In this document: positions 1 to 10,660 of the stretch, piece by piece | Numbering within the stretch: position 1 is the first letter of the stretch | Layout of the letters: every line of letters begins with the position of its first letter | Assembly: GCF_011067135.1 (NCBI RefSeq) | Contig: NZ_JAAMOW010000005.1 | Span: forward strand, 248,001-312,000 | DNA from: Solimonas terrae | GTDB lineage: Bacteria; Pseudomonadota; Gammaproteobacteria; Nevskiales; Nevskiaceae | Reading direction: 5' to 3' | Length of the DNA: 64,000 nucleotides | Notes under the pieces: generated by a model | The model's database searches: none | What the model was told of the DNA's origin: nothing | What the model saw: only the letters and a program-made list of their open reading frames with translations | Program-made: the position numbers and the translations under genes

Positions 1-35
1 ATCTTCCGATCCTGAAGCCGGCATCGGCACGGCGT

Positions 36-800
36 TCAGAACACGCCCGGCAGCAGCCACCAGCTGTGCTTGCGATAGGCAGCCCATTGCGGATAGCGCG
101 ACATGCTGGCCTCCTTCATCGCCATGTTGGTGGCGAACAGCGTGCTCCAGATGATGGCCAGCCAGACCCACGGCAGCCAGTGGCCCACCATCAGCGCGAA
201 GCCGCCGTAGATCATCATCTCGCCGAGATAATTCGGATGGCGTATGTAGCGGTGCATGCCGTCTGTGATCAGGCCGCGCTGCATGCGCAGCGTGAAGTAT
301 TTCTGTGCGTCGGCGGCGATCATGATCACGCTGCCGAGCATGCACAGGCTGATGCACAGGCAGAATCACGCTGCATCCGGCAGCGGATAGTGCGGCTGTG
401 CCGTGCCGGAGATCAGCAGCCAGCCGAAGCTCCAGTACATCGCCAGACCGAACATGCCGCACAGTGCGGCGCCCCAGGTCACGCGCTTCTGCCAGCCCGG
501 ATCGGGGAACGCGAGATCCTTGGTCAGCCACACCAGTCCGTAGCTGCCGTGCAGGGCGAGATAGATCCACGCGGCAGTGGAGGTGGCCGCCGCCGTGCGG
601 TCGGCGTAGTACAGCATCAGCGCGCCGAGAAAGAAGAACGTGCCGGCCTTCTGGGTGTTGATGATCCACGCGAACTTGAGCACGCGCGGGCCGCCGCCGA
701 TGTCGGTCAGCCACCAGTCGTTGAAGCGGCGCAGGGTTCGCGCCCAGGCCGGTGCCGAGCCTGGCGTTGCGGTCAATGGTGCAGCGGTCGAGTGATTCAT
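36..800 (-). pseudogene. DUF1295/isoprenylcysteine-methyltransferase-like membrane protein, interrupted by in-frame TGA
   Basis: Read on the minus strand, one frame runs from the ATG at 800 to the TGA at 38-36 (254 residues), broken once by a TGA at 368-366. The N-terminal 144 residues are hydrophobic. The C-terminal part has the HPNY-x-GE motif and the RYPQWAAYR segment typical of DUF1295/ICMT-like integral membrane enzymes. The residues straight after the stop (FCLCISLCML) are hydrophobic and restore a membrane segment, so a TGG-to-TGA change at a Trp codon is the simplest reading. A GGAG about 8 nt upstream supports the start. It is either a recent nonsense pseudogene or a sequencing error. 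The family is clear; the substrate is not. Confidence 0.75.
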
Positions 801-864
801 GACGGACTCCGGTGACGCTGTTTGGACGCTACTCTATGGCGAACGACGACGCCTGGGGACAGAA

Positions 865-2370
865 ATGACGATTTCCGCAGCCGAATACGCGCGCCACGAC
901 GCGCTCGGTCTGGCTGAACTGTTGCAACGCGGCGAGCTGGCGCCGCAGGAGCTGCTGGAGACCGCGATCGCCGCGGCGCAGAAACTCAATCCGCAGCTCA
1001 ATGCGATCGTGCGGCCGATGCACGAGATCGCGCGCGCGCGCGCCGCGGCGCCGCTGTCCGGACCATTCGCCGGTGTGCCGTTCCTGGTCAAGGATCTCTG
1101 TCAGGAATACGCCGGCGTGCCGACGTCGTACGGTACCCGCGTGCTCAAGGACGAGCGCTACGCTGCGAGCGAGCACGCCGAGATGGTGCAGCGCTGGCTG
1201 CGTGCCGGACTGGTCGTGTTCGGACGGACCAACACGCCGGAGTTCGGGGCCAAGGGCATCACCGAACCGGAAGCCTGGGGGCCGTGTCGCAATCCATGGA
1301 ATCCGGCGCACACGCCGGGCGGCTCCAGCGGCGGCTCGGCAGCGGCGGTGGCGGCCGGCATCGTGCCGGTTGCGGGCGCCAACGACGGTGGTGGTTCCAT
1401 CCGCCTGCCGGCGGCGCATTGCGGACTGTTCGGGCTCAAGCCCGGACGCGGTCGTACCCCGCAGGGGCCGCGCTATGTCGAGCGCATGCACGGCGCGGTG
1501 ATCGATCATGTGCTGACGCGCAGCGTGCGCGACAGCGCGGCGATGCTCGACGCGACCCACGGCCCCGAACACGGCGCGCTGTTTCATGTCGCCCCGCCGG
1601 AGCGGCCTTACATCGACGAAGTCGGTCGCGATCCCGGACGGCTGAAGATCGGGTTCACCGCGCGCTCGCCGATCGGTACCGCGGTCGATCCGGAAGCGGT
1701 GCAGGCGGTGCGCGATGCCGCGAAGCTGCTCGAATCGCTTGGGCATCATGTCGAGGAAGCGGAGCCGCAGATCGATGGTCCGCAACTCGGCAAGGACTTC
1801 ATCACGATGTGGTTCGCGACCTGCGCCGCGAACATGGACGACGTGCGTCGCGGCACCGGCTGCCGGGAAAGCGACTTCGAACTCGACACGAGGGCGATGG
1901 CAGGCTTCGGCCGCGCGCTGCGCGCGAATCTGTACGTGGAAGGCTATCTGCGCTGGAATGAATACGCGCGCCAGCTCGGCGATTTCCATCGCCGCCATGA
2001 TCTGTTCCTGACACCGTCGCTGGCGCTGCCGCCGGCCCGCATCGGCGAGATCCGCACACCGGACTGGCAGCAGCGCGCGCTTCGCATCCTGCTGGCGCTC
2101 GGTCTCGAAGGCCTGCTGCTGAAGTCCGACATCGTCGATCAGATGGTGCACGAAAATCTCAAGTGGGTGCCGTTCACGCAGCTCGCAAATCTCACCGGCG
2201 TACCGGCCATGTCGGTGCCGACGCACTGGACCGCCGCCGGCTTGCCGCTCGGCGTGCAGTTCGTTGCCGCGCCGGGCGGCGAGGGCCTGCTGTTGCGTCT
2301 CGCGGCGCAGATCGAACAGGCGCAGCCCTGGGCGCAGCGTCGACCCGCCATTCATCTCGCGAATTCCTAG
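865..2370 (+). CDS. Amidase signature family hydrolase
   Basis: A 501-residue amidase (amide C-N hydrolase) with the family's Ser-cisSer-Lys triad visible in order: the Lys in PFLVKDL, the Ser in the Gly-rich loop GGSSGGS, and the nucleophilic Ser in GGGSIRLPA. An upstream ATG at 799 would overlap the start of the divergent membrane gene and add 22 residues unlike the family; the ATG at 865 begins [13 protein letters not shown], the usual start of the fold, so I chose it. Substrate cannot be inferred; relatives act on fatty amides, aryl amides or nylon oligomers, and GatA is a homologue, but there are no gatBC genes here. It ends 11 bp before glnE and could be cotranscribed with it. Confidence 0.9.
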   Translation: MTISAAEYARHDALGLAELLQRGELAPQELLETAIAAAQKLNPQLNAIVRPMHEIARARAAAPLSGPFAGVPFLVKDLCQEYAGVPTSYGTRVLKDERYAASEHAEMVQRWLRAGLVVFGRTNTPEFGAKGITEPEAWGPCRNPWNPAHTPGGSSGGSAAAVAAGIVPVAGANDGGGSIRLPAAHCGLFGLKPGRGRTPQGPRYVERMHGAVIDHVLTRSVRDSAAMLDATHGPEHGALFHVAPPERPYIDEVGRDPGRLKIGFTARSPIGTAVDPEAVQAVRDAAKLLESLGHHVEEAEPQIDGPQLGKDFITMWFATCAANMDDVRRGTGCRESDFELDTRAMAGFGRALRANLYVEGYLRWNEYARQLGDFHRRHDLFLTPSLALPPARIGEIRTPDWQQRALRILLALGLEGLLLKSDIVDQMVHENLKWVPFTQLANLTGVPAMSVPTHWTAAGLPLGVQFVAAPGGEGLLLRLAAQIEQAQPWAQRRPAIHLANS

Positions 2371-2381
2371 TCCCGCCGGCG

Positions 2382-5234
2382 ATGTATGGCGCCTTGACCG
2401 AGGAGCAGTGGCGGCAGCGCTTCGTCGCGCGCGCGCCGGCGCTCGCGGCGGTCGCGCCGCGCCTGTTTGCGGCCAGTCCGTTCGTTGCCGACGCGTTTGC
2501 GCGTCTTTTCGATGACGACAGCGCGGAGTTCGATGCGCTGATGCGTTCGCGCGCCGACGGCGAACTTGCCGTCGCGCTGCTTGCCGCCTGTGCCGACGAT
2601 GACGAGCCGGCGTTGATGCGTCGTCTGCGCCGTTTGCGGCGTGCCGAAATGGCGCGTATTGCGGTGCGCGACATTGCCGGCATCGCGGAACTCGACGAGA
2701 CCCTGGGCGATCTGTCCGCACTCGCCGATGCCTGCATCGAGGCCGCTTTGCGCAACGCCGGCAAGCGCCTGCGTCAGCGGCATGGCGTGCCGCGCGACGC
2801 GGCCGGCGACGAAGTCGGGCCGCTGGTGCTCGGCATGGGCAAGCTCGGTGGACGCGAGCTCAATTTTTCGTCCGACATCGACCTGATCTTCTGCCACGGC
2901 GATTCCGGCGAAACCTGTCCAGAGCCCGGTCGAGGGGGCGACGGTGCGCGCGGGCTCAGCAACGAGGAATATTTCGTGCGGCTTGCACAGGACGTGCAGC
3001 GTCTGCTGGCCAGCCAGACCGAGGACGGTTTCGTGTTTCGTGTCGACCTGATGCTGCGGCCGTTCGGGTCGGCCGGCACGCTGTCGGTGTCGTATGCCGC
3101 GCTCGAAGAGTACTACCAGGCACACGGCCGCGAGTGGGAGCGCTACGCACTGATCAAGGCGCGACCGGTCGCCGGCGACATCGACGCCGGCCGCGTCCTG
3201 CTCAAGGTGTTGCGGCCGTTCGTCTATCGACGCTATCTCGACTACAACGCGATAGGCAATCTGCGCAACCTCAAAGTGCTGATCGCCGAGGATGTCGCGC
3301 GGCGCGGCGAAGAGGACAACGTCAAGCTCGGGCGCGGCGGCATCCGCGAACTCGAATTCATCGTGCAGTCCTTCCAGCTGGTGCGCGGCGGCGCCGAGAG
3401 CGCCTTGCGCGATGCGCGGCTGCGGCCGGTGTTGCGTTATCTCGGCGGTGCCGGTCATCTCGACAGCGCCGTCGCCAGGCAGCTCGACACCTGCTACGTG
3501 TTCCTGCGCCGGCTCGAGAACGCGATCCAGATGTACGGCGATCAGCAGACCCACACGCTGCCCGTTCAGGACGACGCCCGGCGGGCACTGTGCGCGGCGC
3601 TCGGTGCCGCCGACTGGACGGCGCTGTCGGCGCAGGTCGAGTTCGTGCGCGGATTCGTCCAGCAGCAGTTCGACGCCATCTTCAACGAGCGCGGTGCCGC
3701 CGACGCCGACGCGTCAAGTGCCGAACGCAAGCTGGTGCGCGCGTTGTGGTTCGCGATGAGCAGTGGCGACACCGCGCTCGCCGATCTGCGCGCTGCCGGT
3801 TTTGCGCAGGAGCCGCAGAAGATCGTCGCCGCGCTCGAAGATCTGCGCAATGCACGGCTGGTGCGTGCGATGCCGGACGGCGACGTGCAGAAAATGATCG
3901 CCCTGCTGGCGACGCTGTTCGAGGCGGCGCGAGAGCAGACCCGACCCGAGACCGCCTTGTGCCGGACGCTGCGGGTGGTGCAGGCGATAGCCGGCCGCTC
4001 GACGTATCTGAGCCTGCTGCATGACAACGCCGAGCCGCGTGCGCAGCTCGTACGCCTGTGTGCGGCCAGTCCGTGGCTGAGCGCCTTGATCGCGCAGTCG
4101 CCGGTGTTGCTCGACGCGCTGTTCGATACGCGCACGCTGTATGCACTGCCCGGCCGCGACGAGCTGCGCGACGAATTGCTGCAGCGGCTTGGCGAGCTCG
4201 CTCCGGGTGACACCGAAGCCGGCATGGATCTGCTGCGTCGCTATCAGAAGGAAGTGACGCTGCGCATCGCTGCTGCCGATCTGTCGGGTGCCCTGCCGCT
4301 GGTGCAGGTCAGCGATCGCCTGACCTGGCTCGCCGAGTCGCTGGTCGATGCGGCGCTGGCGCGCGCCTGGGACGAGATGCGCAGTTCGTACGGCGAGCCC
4401 CTGCGCGGCGACGGCGAACGCGCGGGGTTCGCGGTCGTCGCCTACGGCAAGTTCGGCGGCATCGAACTCGGCTACGGCTCGGATCTCGACCTGGTGTTCC
4501 TGCATGACTGCGATCAGCTCGACGCCGATACCGTGGGCGGCGCACGCGCGATCAACAACGGCGTGTTCTACGCGCGGCTCGCGCAGCGGTTGATCAACTG
4601 GCTGGCAACGCAGACTCCGGCCGGGCGCGTGTACGAAATCGACATGGAGTTGCGGCCGAACGGAAAGTCCGGACTGCTGGTCAGCAGCCTGCAGAGCTTT
4701 GCAGGCTATCAGCGCGAGTCGGCATGGACCTGGGAGCATCAGGCACTGACGCGCGCCCGCGCGGTCGCGGGCGACCCGGCGATCCGCGACGCGTTCGAGT
4801 GTGTCCGCCGCGAAGTGCTGACGCGCGCCCGCGATGCGGGACAGCTGCGCGCCGACATCGCCGACATGCGGGCAAAGATGCGCGCCGAACTCGATCGCTC
4901 GACCGACGCCTTGTGGGACATCAAGCAGGGGCGTGGCGGCTTGATCGACATCGAATTCATCACGCAATACCTCGTGCTGCGCGACGCGCAGCGTGCGCCG
5001 GCGCTGGTGAACTACAGCGACAACTGGCGTCAGCTGGACGCGCTCGCGGCCGCCGGCAGCATCGACGGCGAGGATCGCGATGCCCTGATCTGCTGTTATC
5101 GACGCTACCGTGCCTGGGCGCACGAGCGTTCGCTGCAGGAGGAGCAGGTGCGGATCGCCGCCGACCAGTTCGCCGACGAGCGTCGATTCGTCAGCGGACT
5201 GTTCGAGCGACTGTTCGCCGCGCGGCTTCGCTGA
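2382..5234 (+). CDS. glnE: Bifunctional glutamine synthetase adenylyltransferase/deadenylase
   Basis: A 950-residue protein, matching the usual GlnE length of about 950. It adenylylates and deadenylylates glutamine synthetase in response to PII and glutamine. Both nucleotidyltransferase halves are present: the first motif GKLGGRELNFSSDID near residues 150-167 and the second GKFGGIELGYGSDLD near 686-703, each with its DxD metal site. The halves are separated by the helical R linker. The open frame extends upstream into the amidase, but the ATG at 2382 lies just after the amidase stop and is the first sensible start. No other nitrogen-control gene is adjacent; rpoN lies 41 kb away. Confidence 0.96.
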   Translation: MYGALTEEQWRQRFVARAPALAAVAPRLFAASPFVADAFARLFDDDSAEFDALMRSRADGELAVALLAACADDDEPALMRRLRRLRRAEMARIAVRDIAGIAELDETLGDLSALADACIEAALRNAGKRLRQRHGVPRDAAGDEVGPLVLGMGKLGGRELNFSSDIDLIFCHGDSGETCPEPGRGGDGARGLSNEEYFVRLAQDVQRLLASQTEDGFVFRVDLMLRPFGSAGTLSVSYAALEEYYQAHGREWERYALIKARPVAGDIDAGRVLLKVLRPFVYRRYLDYNAIGNLRNLKVLIAEDVARRGEEDNVKLGRGGIRELEFIVQSFQLVRGGAESALRDARLRPVLRYLGGAGHLDSAVARQLDTCYVFLRRLENAIQMYGDQQTHTLPVQDDARRALCAALGAADWTALSAQVEFVRGFVQQQFDAIFNERGAADADASSAERKLVRALWFAMSSGDTALADLRAAGFAQEPQKIVAALEDLRNARLVRAMPDGDVQKMIALLATLFEAAREQTRPETALCRTLRVVQAIAGRSTYLSLLHDNAEPRAQLVRLCAASPWLSALIAQSPVLLDALFDTRTLYALPGRDELRDELLQRLGELAPGDTEAGMDLLRRYQKEVTLRIAAADLSGALPLVQVSDRLTWLAESLVDAALARAWDEMRSSYGEPLRGDGERAGFAVVAYGKFGGIELGYGSDLDLVFLHDCDQLDADTVGGARAINNGVFYARLAQRLINWLATQTPAGRVYEIDMELRPNGKSGLLVSSLQSFAGYQRESAWTWEHQALTRARAVAGDPAIRDAFECVRREVLTRARDAGQLRADIADMRAKMRAELDRSTDALWDIKQGRGGLIDIEFITQYLVLRDAQRAPALVNYSDNWRQLDALAAAGSIDGEDRDALICCYRRYRAWAHERSLQEEQVRIAADQFADERRFVSGLFERLFAARLR

Positions 5235-5332
5235 AGATTCACCGGGTCGACTGCCTTGCAAGACCGGCAAGCACGGCGCCGACGTCCGGGCAGCCTCAGG
5301 CATAATCCACAGCGCCGACCGCAACTGCCGCG

Positions 5333-5995
5333 ATGATTCTCTCGAACCGCTACAACTTCCTGTACGTGCACATTGCCAAGACCGGCGGCACGAGCGTGCG
5401 CGCGGCGCTCAAGTCGCTGCAATGGAAGGACCCGTACTATCTCGCCCAGTTCATCTGCTCGCGCCTGTCGCACCTGAGCGGCCATCGCATCGCCGCCAAG
5501 CTGCCGCGTCACGCCAAGATCATCGCCGCGCAGGAGATGCTGCCGCAGGAATTCTTCGACGGTCTGTTCAAGTTCGCGTTCGTGCGCAATCCCTGGGATC
5601 TGCAGGTGAGTTCCTACCATCACCTCAAGCGCGAGCGTCCGCATCTGCTCGAAGGACATGAATCCTTCGAGGCCTTCACGCGCTTCAAGCTCGATCCGGC
5701 ACGGCCGTATCAGTACCACCTCGATACTTCGATCACGCCGCAGTCGGACTACCTGATCGACCTGCACGGCAGGATGCTGACCGATGTTCTCGGCCGCTAT
5801 GAAAACCTGCACGACGATTTTTCCGCGATCTGCCGGCGCATCGGCGTGCCGACCCCCGAGCTGCCGCACAAGCGTCAGGCGACCGATCGCAGCAAGGACT
5901 ATCGCAGCTACTACCGGGATGACCTTGCCGAGCTGGTGGCCCGGCACTTCGCCCGCGACATCGAACTGCTGGGCTACCGCTTCGATCCGCAGTGA
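5333..5995 (+). CDS. Sulfotransferase family protein (Sulfotransfer_2-like)
   Basis: A 220-residue PAPS-dependent sulfotransferase candidate. The 5'-phosphosulfate loop is seen at residues 13-21 (HIAKTGGTS), and the 3'-phosphate-binding segment VRNPWDLQVSSY follows near residue 84. This arrangement fits the carbohydrate (heparan/chondroitin-type) sulfotransferases rather than small-molecule enzymes. There is no signal peptide or membrane segment, so a cytoplasmic reaction on a nucleotide- or lipid-linked glycan is expected. It opens a run of glycosyltransferase and nucleotide-sugar genes, which suggests that it decorates an envelope polysaccharide or LPS core sugar. No PAPS-synthesis genes are nearby. 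The acceptor is unknown. Confidence 0.82.
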   Translation: MILSNRYNFLYVHIAKTGGTSVRAALKSLQWKDPYYLAQFICSRLSHLSGHRIAAKLPRHAKIIAAQEMLPQEFFDGLFKFAFVRNPWDLQVSSYHHLKRERPHLLEGHESFEAFTRFKLDPARPYQYHLDTSITPQSDYLIDLHGRMLTDVLGRYENLHDDFSAICRRIGVPTPELPHKRQATDRSKDYRSYYRDDLAELVARHFARDIELLGYRFDPQ

Positions 5996-6081
5996 AGACC
6001 ATGCCGGCGATCCGCGACATCGCCGCGCCCGCCAAGGCCCGCCGTCCTTCGGCGATGGTCCGCGAATAGGTGAGCGCCCGC

Positions 6082-7185
6082 ATGCCGCATCTTGCCATTC
6101 TGGTTTCATACTCCGGTGCCGGCGGCGTCGAACGCGTGATCAATCTGCTCGCAGGCGAGCTGGCGCAGAAAGTCAGGGTCGATCTGCTGACGATCAAGCA
6201 GCAGGGCCCTCATGTCGACGGCATTCCGCGCAATGTGCGACTGATCCCGCTGACGGCACGGCACGCCTGGACGGCGAGCAGTGAAATAGCCGCCTATCTG
6301 TCGAGCGAGCGACCCGATGTGTTGCTGGTCGCCAAGGATCGCGCCGGCAGAGCCGCGCTGCGCGCGCAGCGACGCGTCGATTCGCCCAGCCGGCTGTGGT
6401 TGCAGATCCATACCAACATGACGCAGTCACTGGCGGGTTCGGGCCGGATTTCGCGAGCGTGGCGGCTGGCGGCGATGCGCCGCATCTATCCGCTCGCGGA
6501 TGGCATCGTTGCCGTCTCGCGCGGCGTGCGCGACGACCTGATCCGGGAGTGCCGCTTGCAGCCGGAACGTGTCCACGTCATTCACAATCCGGCGATTCCG
6601 CGCGATATCGAGCAGTTGGCGCAAGCGCCCGTTCCCCATCCCTGGCTTGCCGATCCGGAGCGGCCGGTGATCATCGGCATGGGGCGCCTGACCGAACAGA
6701 AGGATTTCCGGACCCTGCTCGCGGGCTTTGCGCGCCTGCCGTCGCCGGTGCGCCTGATTCTCCTCGGAGACGGTGAGCAGCGCGCCGCCTTGCAGCGGCT
6801 GGCCGATGAACTCGGCGTCGCCGAGCGGGTGCTGTTTGCCGGGTTCCGGAAAAACCCTTACGCATGGCTGGCGCGTGCGCGCCTGTTCGTGCTGTCGTCT
6901 CGCTGGGAAGGCTTCGGCAACGTGCTGGCCGAAGCGCTCGCGCTCGGCGTCCCCTGCGTGTCGACCGACTGCCCGAGTGGCCCGAGCGAAATTCTCGACG
7001 GCGGCCGATTCGGTGAGCTTGTTCCGGTCGCCGATGTCGAGCGGCTGGCAATCGCGATGCAGGAAACCCTCACGCGGCCTGTCGACGCCGAACGATTGCG
7101 AAGCGCGGCGAGCGACTTCCGTGTCGAGGTCAGTGCAGCGCGCTATCTGGCACTGCTCGGCCTGGCATCGAGCACTTCGGCGTAG
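6082..7185 (+). CDS. Glycosyltransferase, GT4 family
   Basis: A 367-residue GT-B fold retaining glycosyltransferase. N-terminal SYSGAGGVERV is the Gly-rich acceptor loop; GMGRLTEQKDF near residue 200 starts the donor domain; the GT4 E-x7-E motif lies in WEGFGNVLAEALALG near residue 275. An in-frame GTG exists at 6070, but AGGTGAG at 6068-6074 places a good ribosome site 7 nt before the ATG at 6082, so I chose the ATG. It follows the sulfotransferase by about 85 bp and its 3' end overlaps the next, convergent glycosyltransferase by 43 bp. Donor and acceptor sugars are not predictable. Confidence 0.9.
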   Translation: MPHLAILVSYSGAGGVERVINLLAGELAQKVRVDLLTIKQQGPHVDGIPRNVRLIPLTARHAWTASSEIAAYLSSERPDVLLVAKDRAGRAALRAQRRVDSPSRLWLQIHTNMTQSLAGSGRISRAWRLAAMRRIYPLADGIVAVSRGVRDDLIRECRLQPERVHVIHNPAIPRDIEQLAQAPVPHPWLADPERPVIIGMGRLTEQKDFRTLLAGFARLPSPVRLILLGDGEQRAALQRLADELGVAERVLFAGFRKNPYAWLARARLFVLSSRWEGFGNVLAEALALGVPCVSTDCPSGPSEILDGGRFGELVPVADVERLAIAMQETLTRPVDAERLRSAASDFRVEVSAARYLALLGLASSTSA

Positions 7186-8222
7186 ACCGCCAGCACGGAC
7201 TCGAGCATCGCCCGGGTGCTGAAACGTTCCAGATAGAGTGCGCGGCCGACGCCGCCCATCGCCGCTCGTCGCGGTGGATCGTCGGCCAGCGTCGCGATGG
7301 CGTCGGCGAGCGCATGGCTGTCCTCTGCGGGAACGAGCAGGCCGCTGCCGTTTTCGGCGACCGCTTCCGGAATGCCGCCGATGCGGCTGGCGATCACCGG
7401 CACCTGCATCGCCGCGGCTTCGACCAGCGACAGCGACAGCGCCTCCCGCCGCGACGGGCCGAGCACGATATCGGCCGCCGACAGCAATGCTCCGACATCA
7501 TCACGCTGCCCGAGAAAACGCACCTGTGCCGCGAGCCCGGATGATTCGATCTGCCGGCGCAACTGTTCGCCGCAGGCATTGCCGTCATCGCCGGCCAGCA
7601 GCAGCTTGATGTCCGGTCGCGCCAGGCGTTTGACGGCCTCGATCGCGACATCGTGACCCTTGTCGTGAATCAGGCGCGCGACCATCAGCAGCACCACATC
7701 TCGGTCGTCGAGCCCCAGGCGGCGACGCGCCTCGGGGCGTGGCGGCGCGCTCGTGGCCGGGTCGTCGAAGCCCGGGTAGGCCAGGCGCGTGCGTTCGCCT
7801 GGATAACCGTGGGCGATCAGCGCCTGGCGCACGGCGTCCGATACGCAAAGCAGCCGCTGCACGCCGTCGAAGTAGCGATAGGAGTGCGTCGAATGGGCGG
7901 TCGCCACGGCCGGTCGTTCGCTCCGGCGAGCGCTCCAGCCCGCATAGCGCGCGCCGCGCTGCGTGTGCCCGTGCAGCAGATCGGCACGCCACCGCCGGGC
8001 GAAGCGTGCCAGACGCCAGGCTGAATACGGATCGAACATGCCGCGCATCGGCAGATGCATCAACTCGATGCCCTGCGACCGGCACTGTTCGCCGAGCCAG
8101 CTGTCGCCCGGGCCGGCGAAGCAGGCCACATGCCCGGCGGCATTCAGACCGCGCAACAGCTGCAGGACATGGCGTTCGACGCCGCCGAGGACGTGGCTGT
8201 GTTCGACGAGGATGATCTTCAC
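7143..8222 (-). CDS. Glycosyltransferase, GT4 family
   Basis: A 359-residue GT4 enzyme starting with GTG. It carries the N-terminal GGVERHV loop, the donor-domain start LMVARLIHDKGHD, and the E-x7-E motif in SRREALSLSLVEAAA. It is the last gene of a minus-strand run from 12.5 kb (GT4, deacetylase, dehydrogenase, epimerase, this gene) and so probably acts on the same polysaccharide. Its last 43 bp overlap the 3' end of the convergent plus-strand glycosyltransferase. No clear Shine-Dalgarno is seen before the GTG, so the start is less certain than the fold. Confidence 0.88.
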   Translation of the reverse strand: MKIILVEHSHVLGGVERHVLQLLRGLNAAGHVACFAGPGDSWLGEQCRSQGIELMHLPMRGMFDPYSAWRLARFARRWRADLLHGHTQRGARYAGWSARRSERPAVATAHSTHSYRYFDGVQRLLCVSDAVRQALIAHGYPGERTRLAYPGFDDPATSAPPRPEARRRLGLDDRDVVLLMVARLIHDKGHDVAIEAVKRLARPDIKLLLAGDDGNACGEQLRRQIESSGLAAQVRFLGQRDDVGALLSAADIVLGPSRREALSLSLVEAAAMQVPVIASRIGGIPEAVAENGSGLLVPAEDSHALADAIATLADDPPRRAAMGGVGRALYLERFSTRAMLESVLAVYAEVLDARPSSAR

Positions 8223-8303
8223 GGCGACAGCCAGGACAGCGGACGCCGATCGGCGAAGCGCCGGCGACCGGGTCGGCCCCGGTCCCGATGTCGTGCCCGC
8301 TTG

Positions 8304-9311
8304 TCAGACACCGTAATGTCCGCGGTACCACTCGACGAAACGCCCGATGCCGGTCGCCAGCGGGGTACTGGGTGCGAAGCCGACCGCGGCGCTGAGCGCG
8401 TCGATGTCGGCGAAGGTGCGCGCCACGTCGCCAGGCTGCATCGGCTGCAGTTCGCGGATCGCCGTGCGGCCGAGTGCCTGTTCGAGGATCTCGATCATGC
8501 GCAGCAGCTGCACCGGATTGTTGTTGCCGATGTTGTAGAGCCGGAACGGTGCCGACGAGGTGCCGGGATCGGGCCTGGCCGCTGACCAGTCCGGATTCGG
8601 CTGCGCGATCCGGTCGCTGACGCGCACGACACCCTCGACGATATCGTCGATGTAGGTGAAATCGCGTTCCATCCGGCCGTTGTTGAAGATCGGAATCGGG
8701 CGGCCTTCGAGGATCGCCTTGGCGAAGATGAACATCGCCATGTCCGGCCGGCCCCAGGGGCCGTAGACGGTGAAGAAGCGCAGGCCGGTGGTCGGCAGCC
8801 GATAGAGATGGCTGTAGGTGTGTGCCATCAGCTCGTTGGCTTTCTTGCTGGCTGCGTACAGGCTGATCGGGTGGTCGACGTTGTGATGCACCGAGAACGG
8901 CATTTCCGAGTTCAGGCCGTAGACCGAACTCGAAGAAGCGTAGGTCAGATGTTCGACGCCGTGATGGCGACAGCCTTCGAGGATATTGGTGAAGCCGACC
9001 AGATTGCTGTCGACGTACGCGTGCGGGTTGAGCAGCGAATAGCGTACGCCGGCCTGCGCCGCGAGATGCACGACCCGCTCGAAGCGCTCACGCGCGAACA
9101 GTGCCGCCATGCCTTCGCGATCGGCGAGGTCGAGCTTGACGAAACGGAAGCCGGGCTTGCCTTCGAACTGTGCGAGGCGCGCTTCCTTGAGACGCACGTC
9201 GTAGTAGTCGTTGACGATGTCGAGACCAACCACCTCGTCGCCGCGCGCGAGCAGCCGCTGTGCCGTATGGAAGCCGATGAAGCCGGCGCAGCCGGTGACC
9301 AGAATTTTCAT
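8304..9311 (-). CDS. NAD-dependent sugar epimerase, UDP-glucuronate 4-epimerase-like
   Basis: A 335-residue extended short-chain dehydrogenase. The Rossmann motif GCAGFIG is at residues 7-13, SSSVYG carries the catalytic Ser, and YAASKKANE holds the YxxxK pair. The segment [18 protein letters not shown] after the first strand is characteristic of bacterial UDP-glucuronate 4-epimerases (LpsL/Cap1J type), which make UDP-galacturonate. It sits 10 bp downstream of a UDP-HexNAc 6-dehydrogenase gene, so it may act on UDP-GlcNAcA instead, or another gene may supply UDP-GlcA. Conversion of GalU product to UDP-glucuronate would need a Ugd-type enzyme that is not recognised here. Confidence 0.88.
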   Translation of the reverse strand: MKILVTGCAGFIGFHTAQRLLARGDEVVGLDIVNDYYDVRLKEARLAQFEGKPGFRFVKLDLADREGMAALFARERFERVVHLAAQAGVRYSLLNPHAYVDSNLVGFTNILEGCRHHGVEHLTYASSSSVYGLNSEMPFSVHHNVDHPISLYAASKKANELMAHTYSHLYRLPTTGLRFFTVYGPWGRPDMAMFIFAKAILEGRPIPIFNNGRMERDFTYIDDIVEGVVRVSDRIAQPNPDWSAARPDPGTSSAPFRLYNIGNNNPVQLLRMIEILEQALGRTAIRELQPMQPGDVARTFADIDALSAAVGFAPSTPLATGIGRFVEWYRGHYGV

Positions 9312-9321
9312 GTCGGGACTC

Positions 9322-10611
<1,290 letters not shown>

Positions 10612-10660
10612 GGATATCGTGATGTCCGTACGGCGTTGAACCGTGCTTTGCAGGCCCGGT

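Noticed and set aside
366-368. TGA as selenocysteine codon
   Set aside because: The site is not at a redox or metal position of the family, no SECIS-like hairpin is evident immediately 3', and Trp fits the membrane context better.
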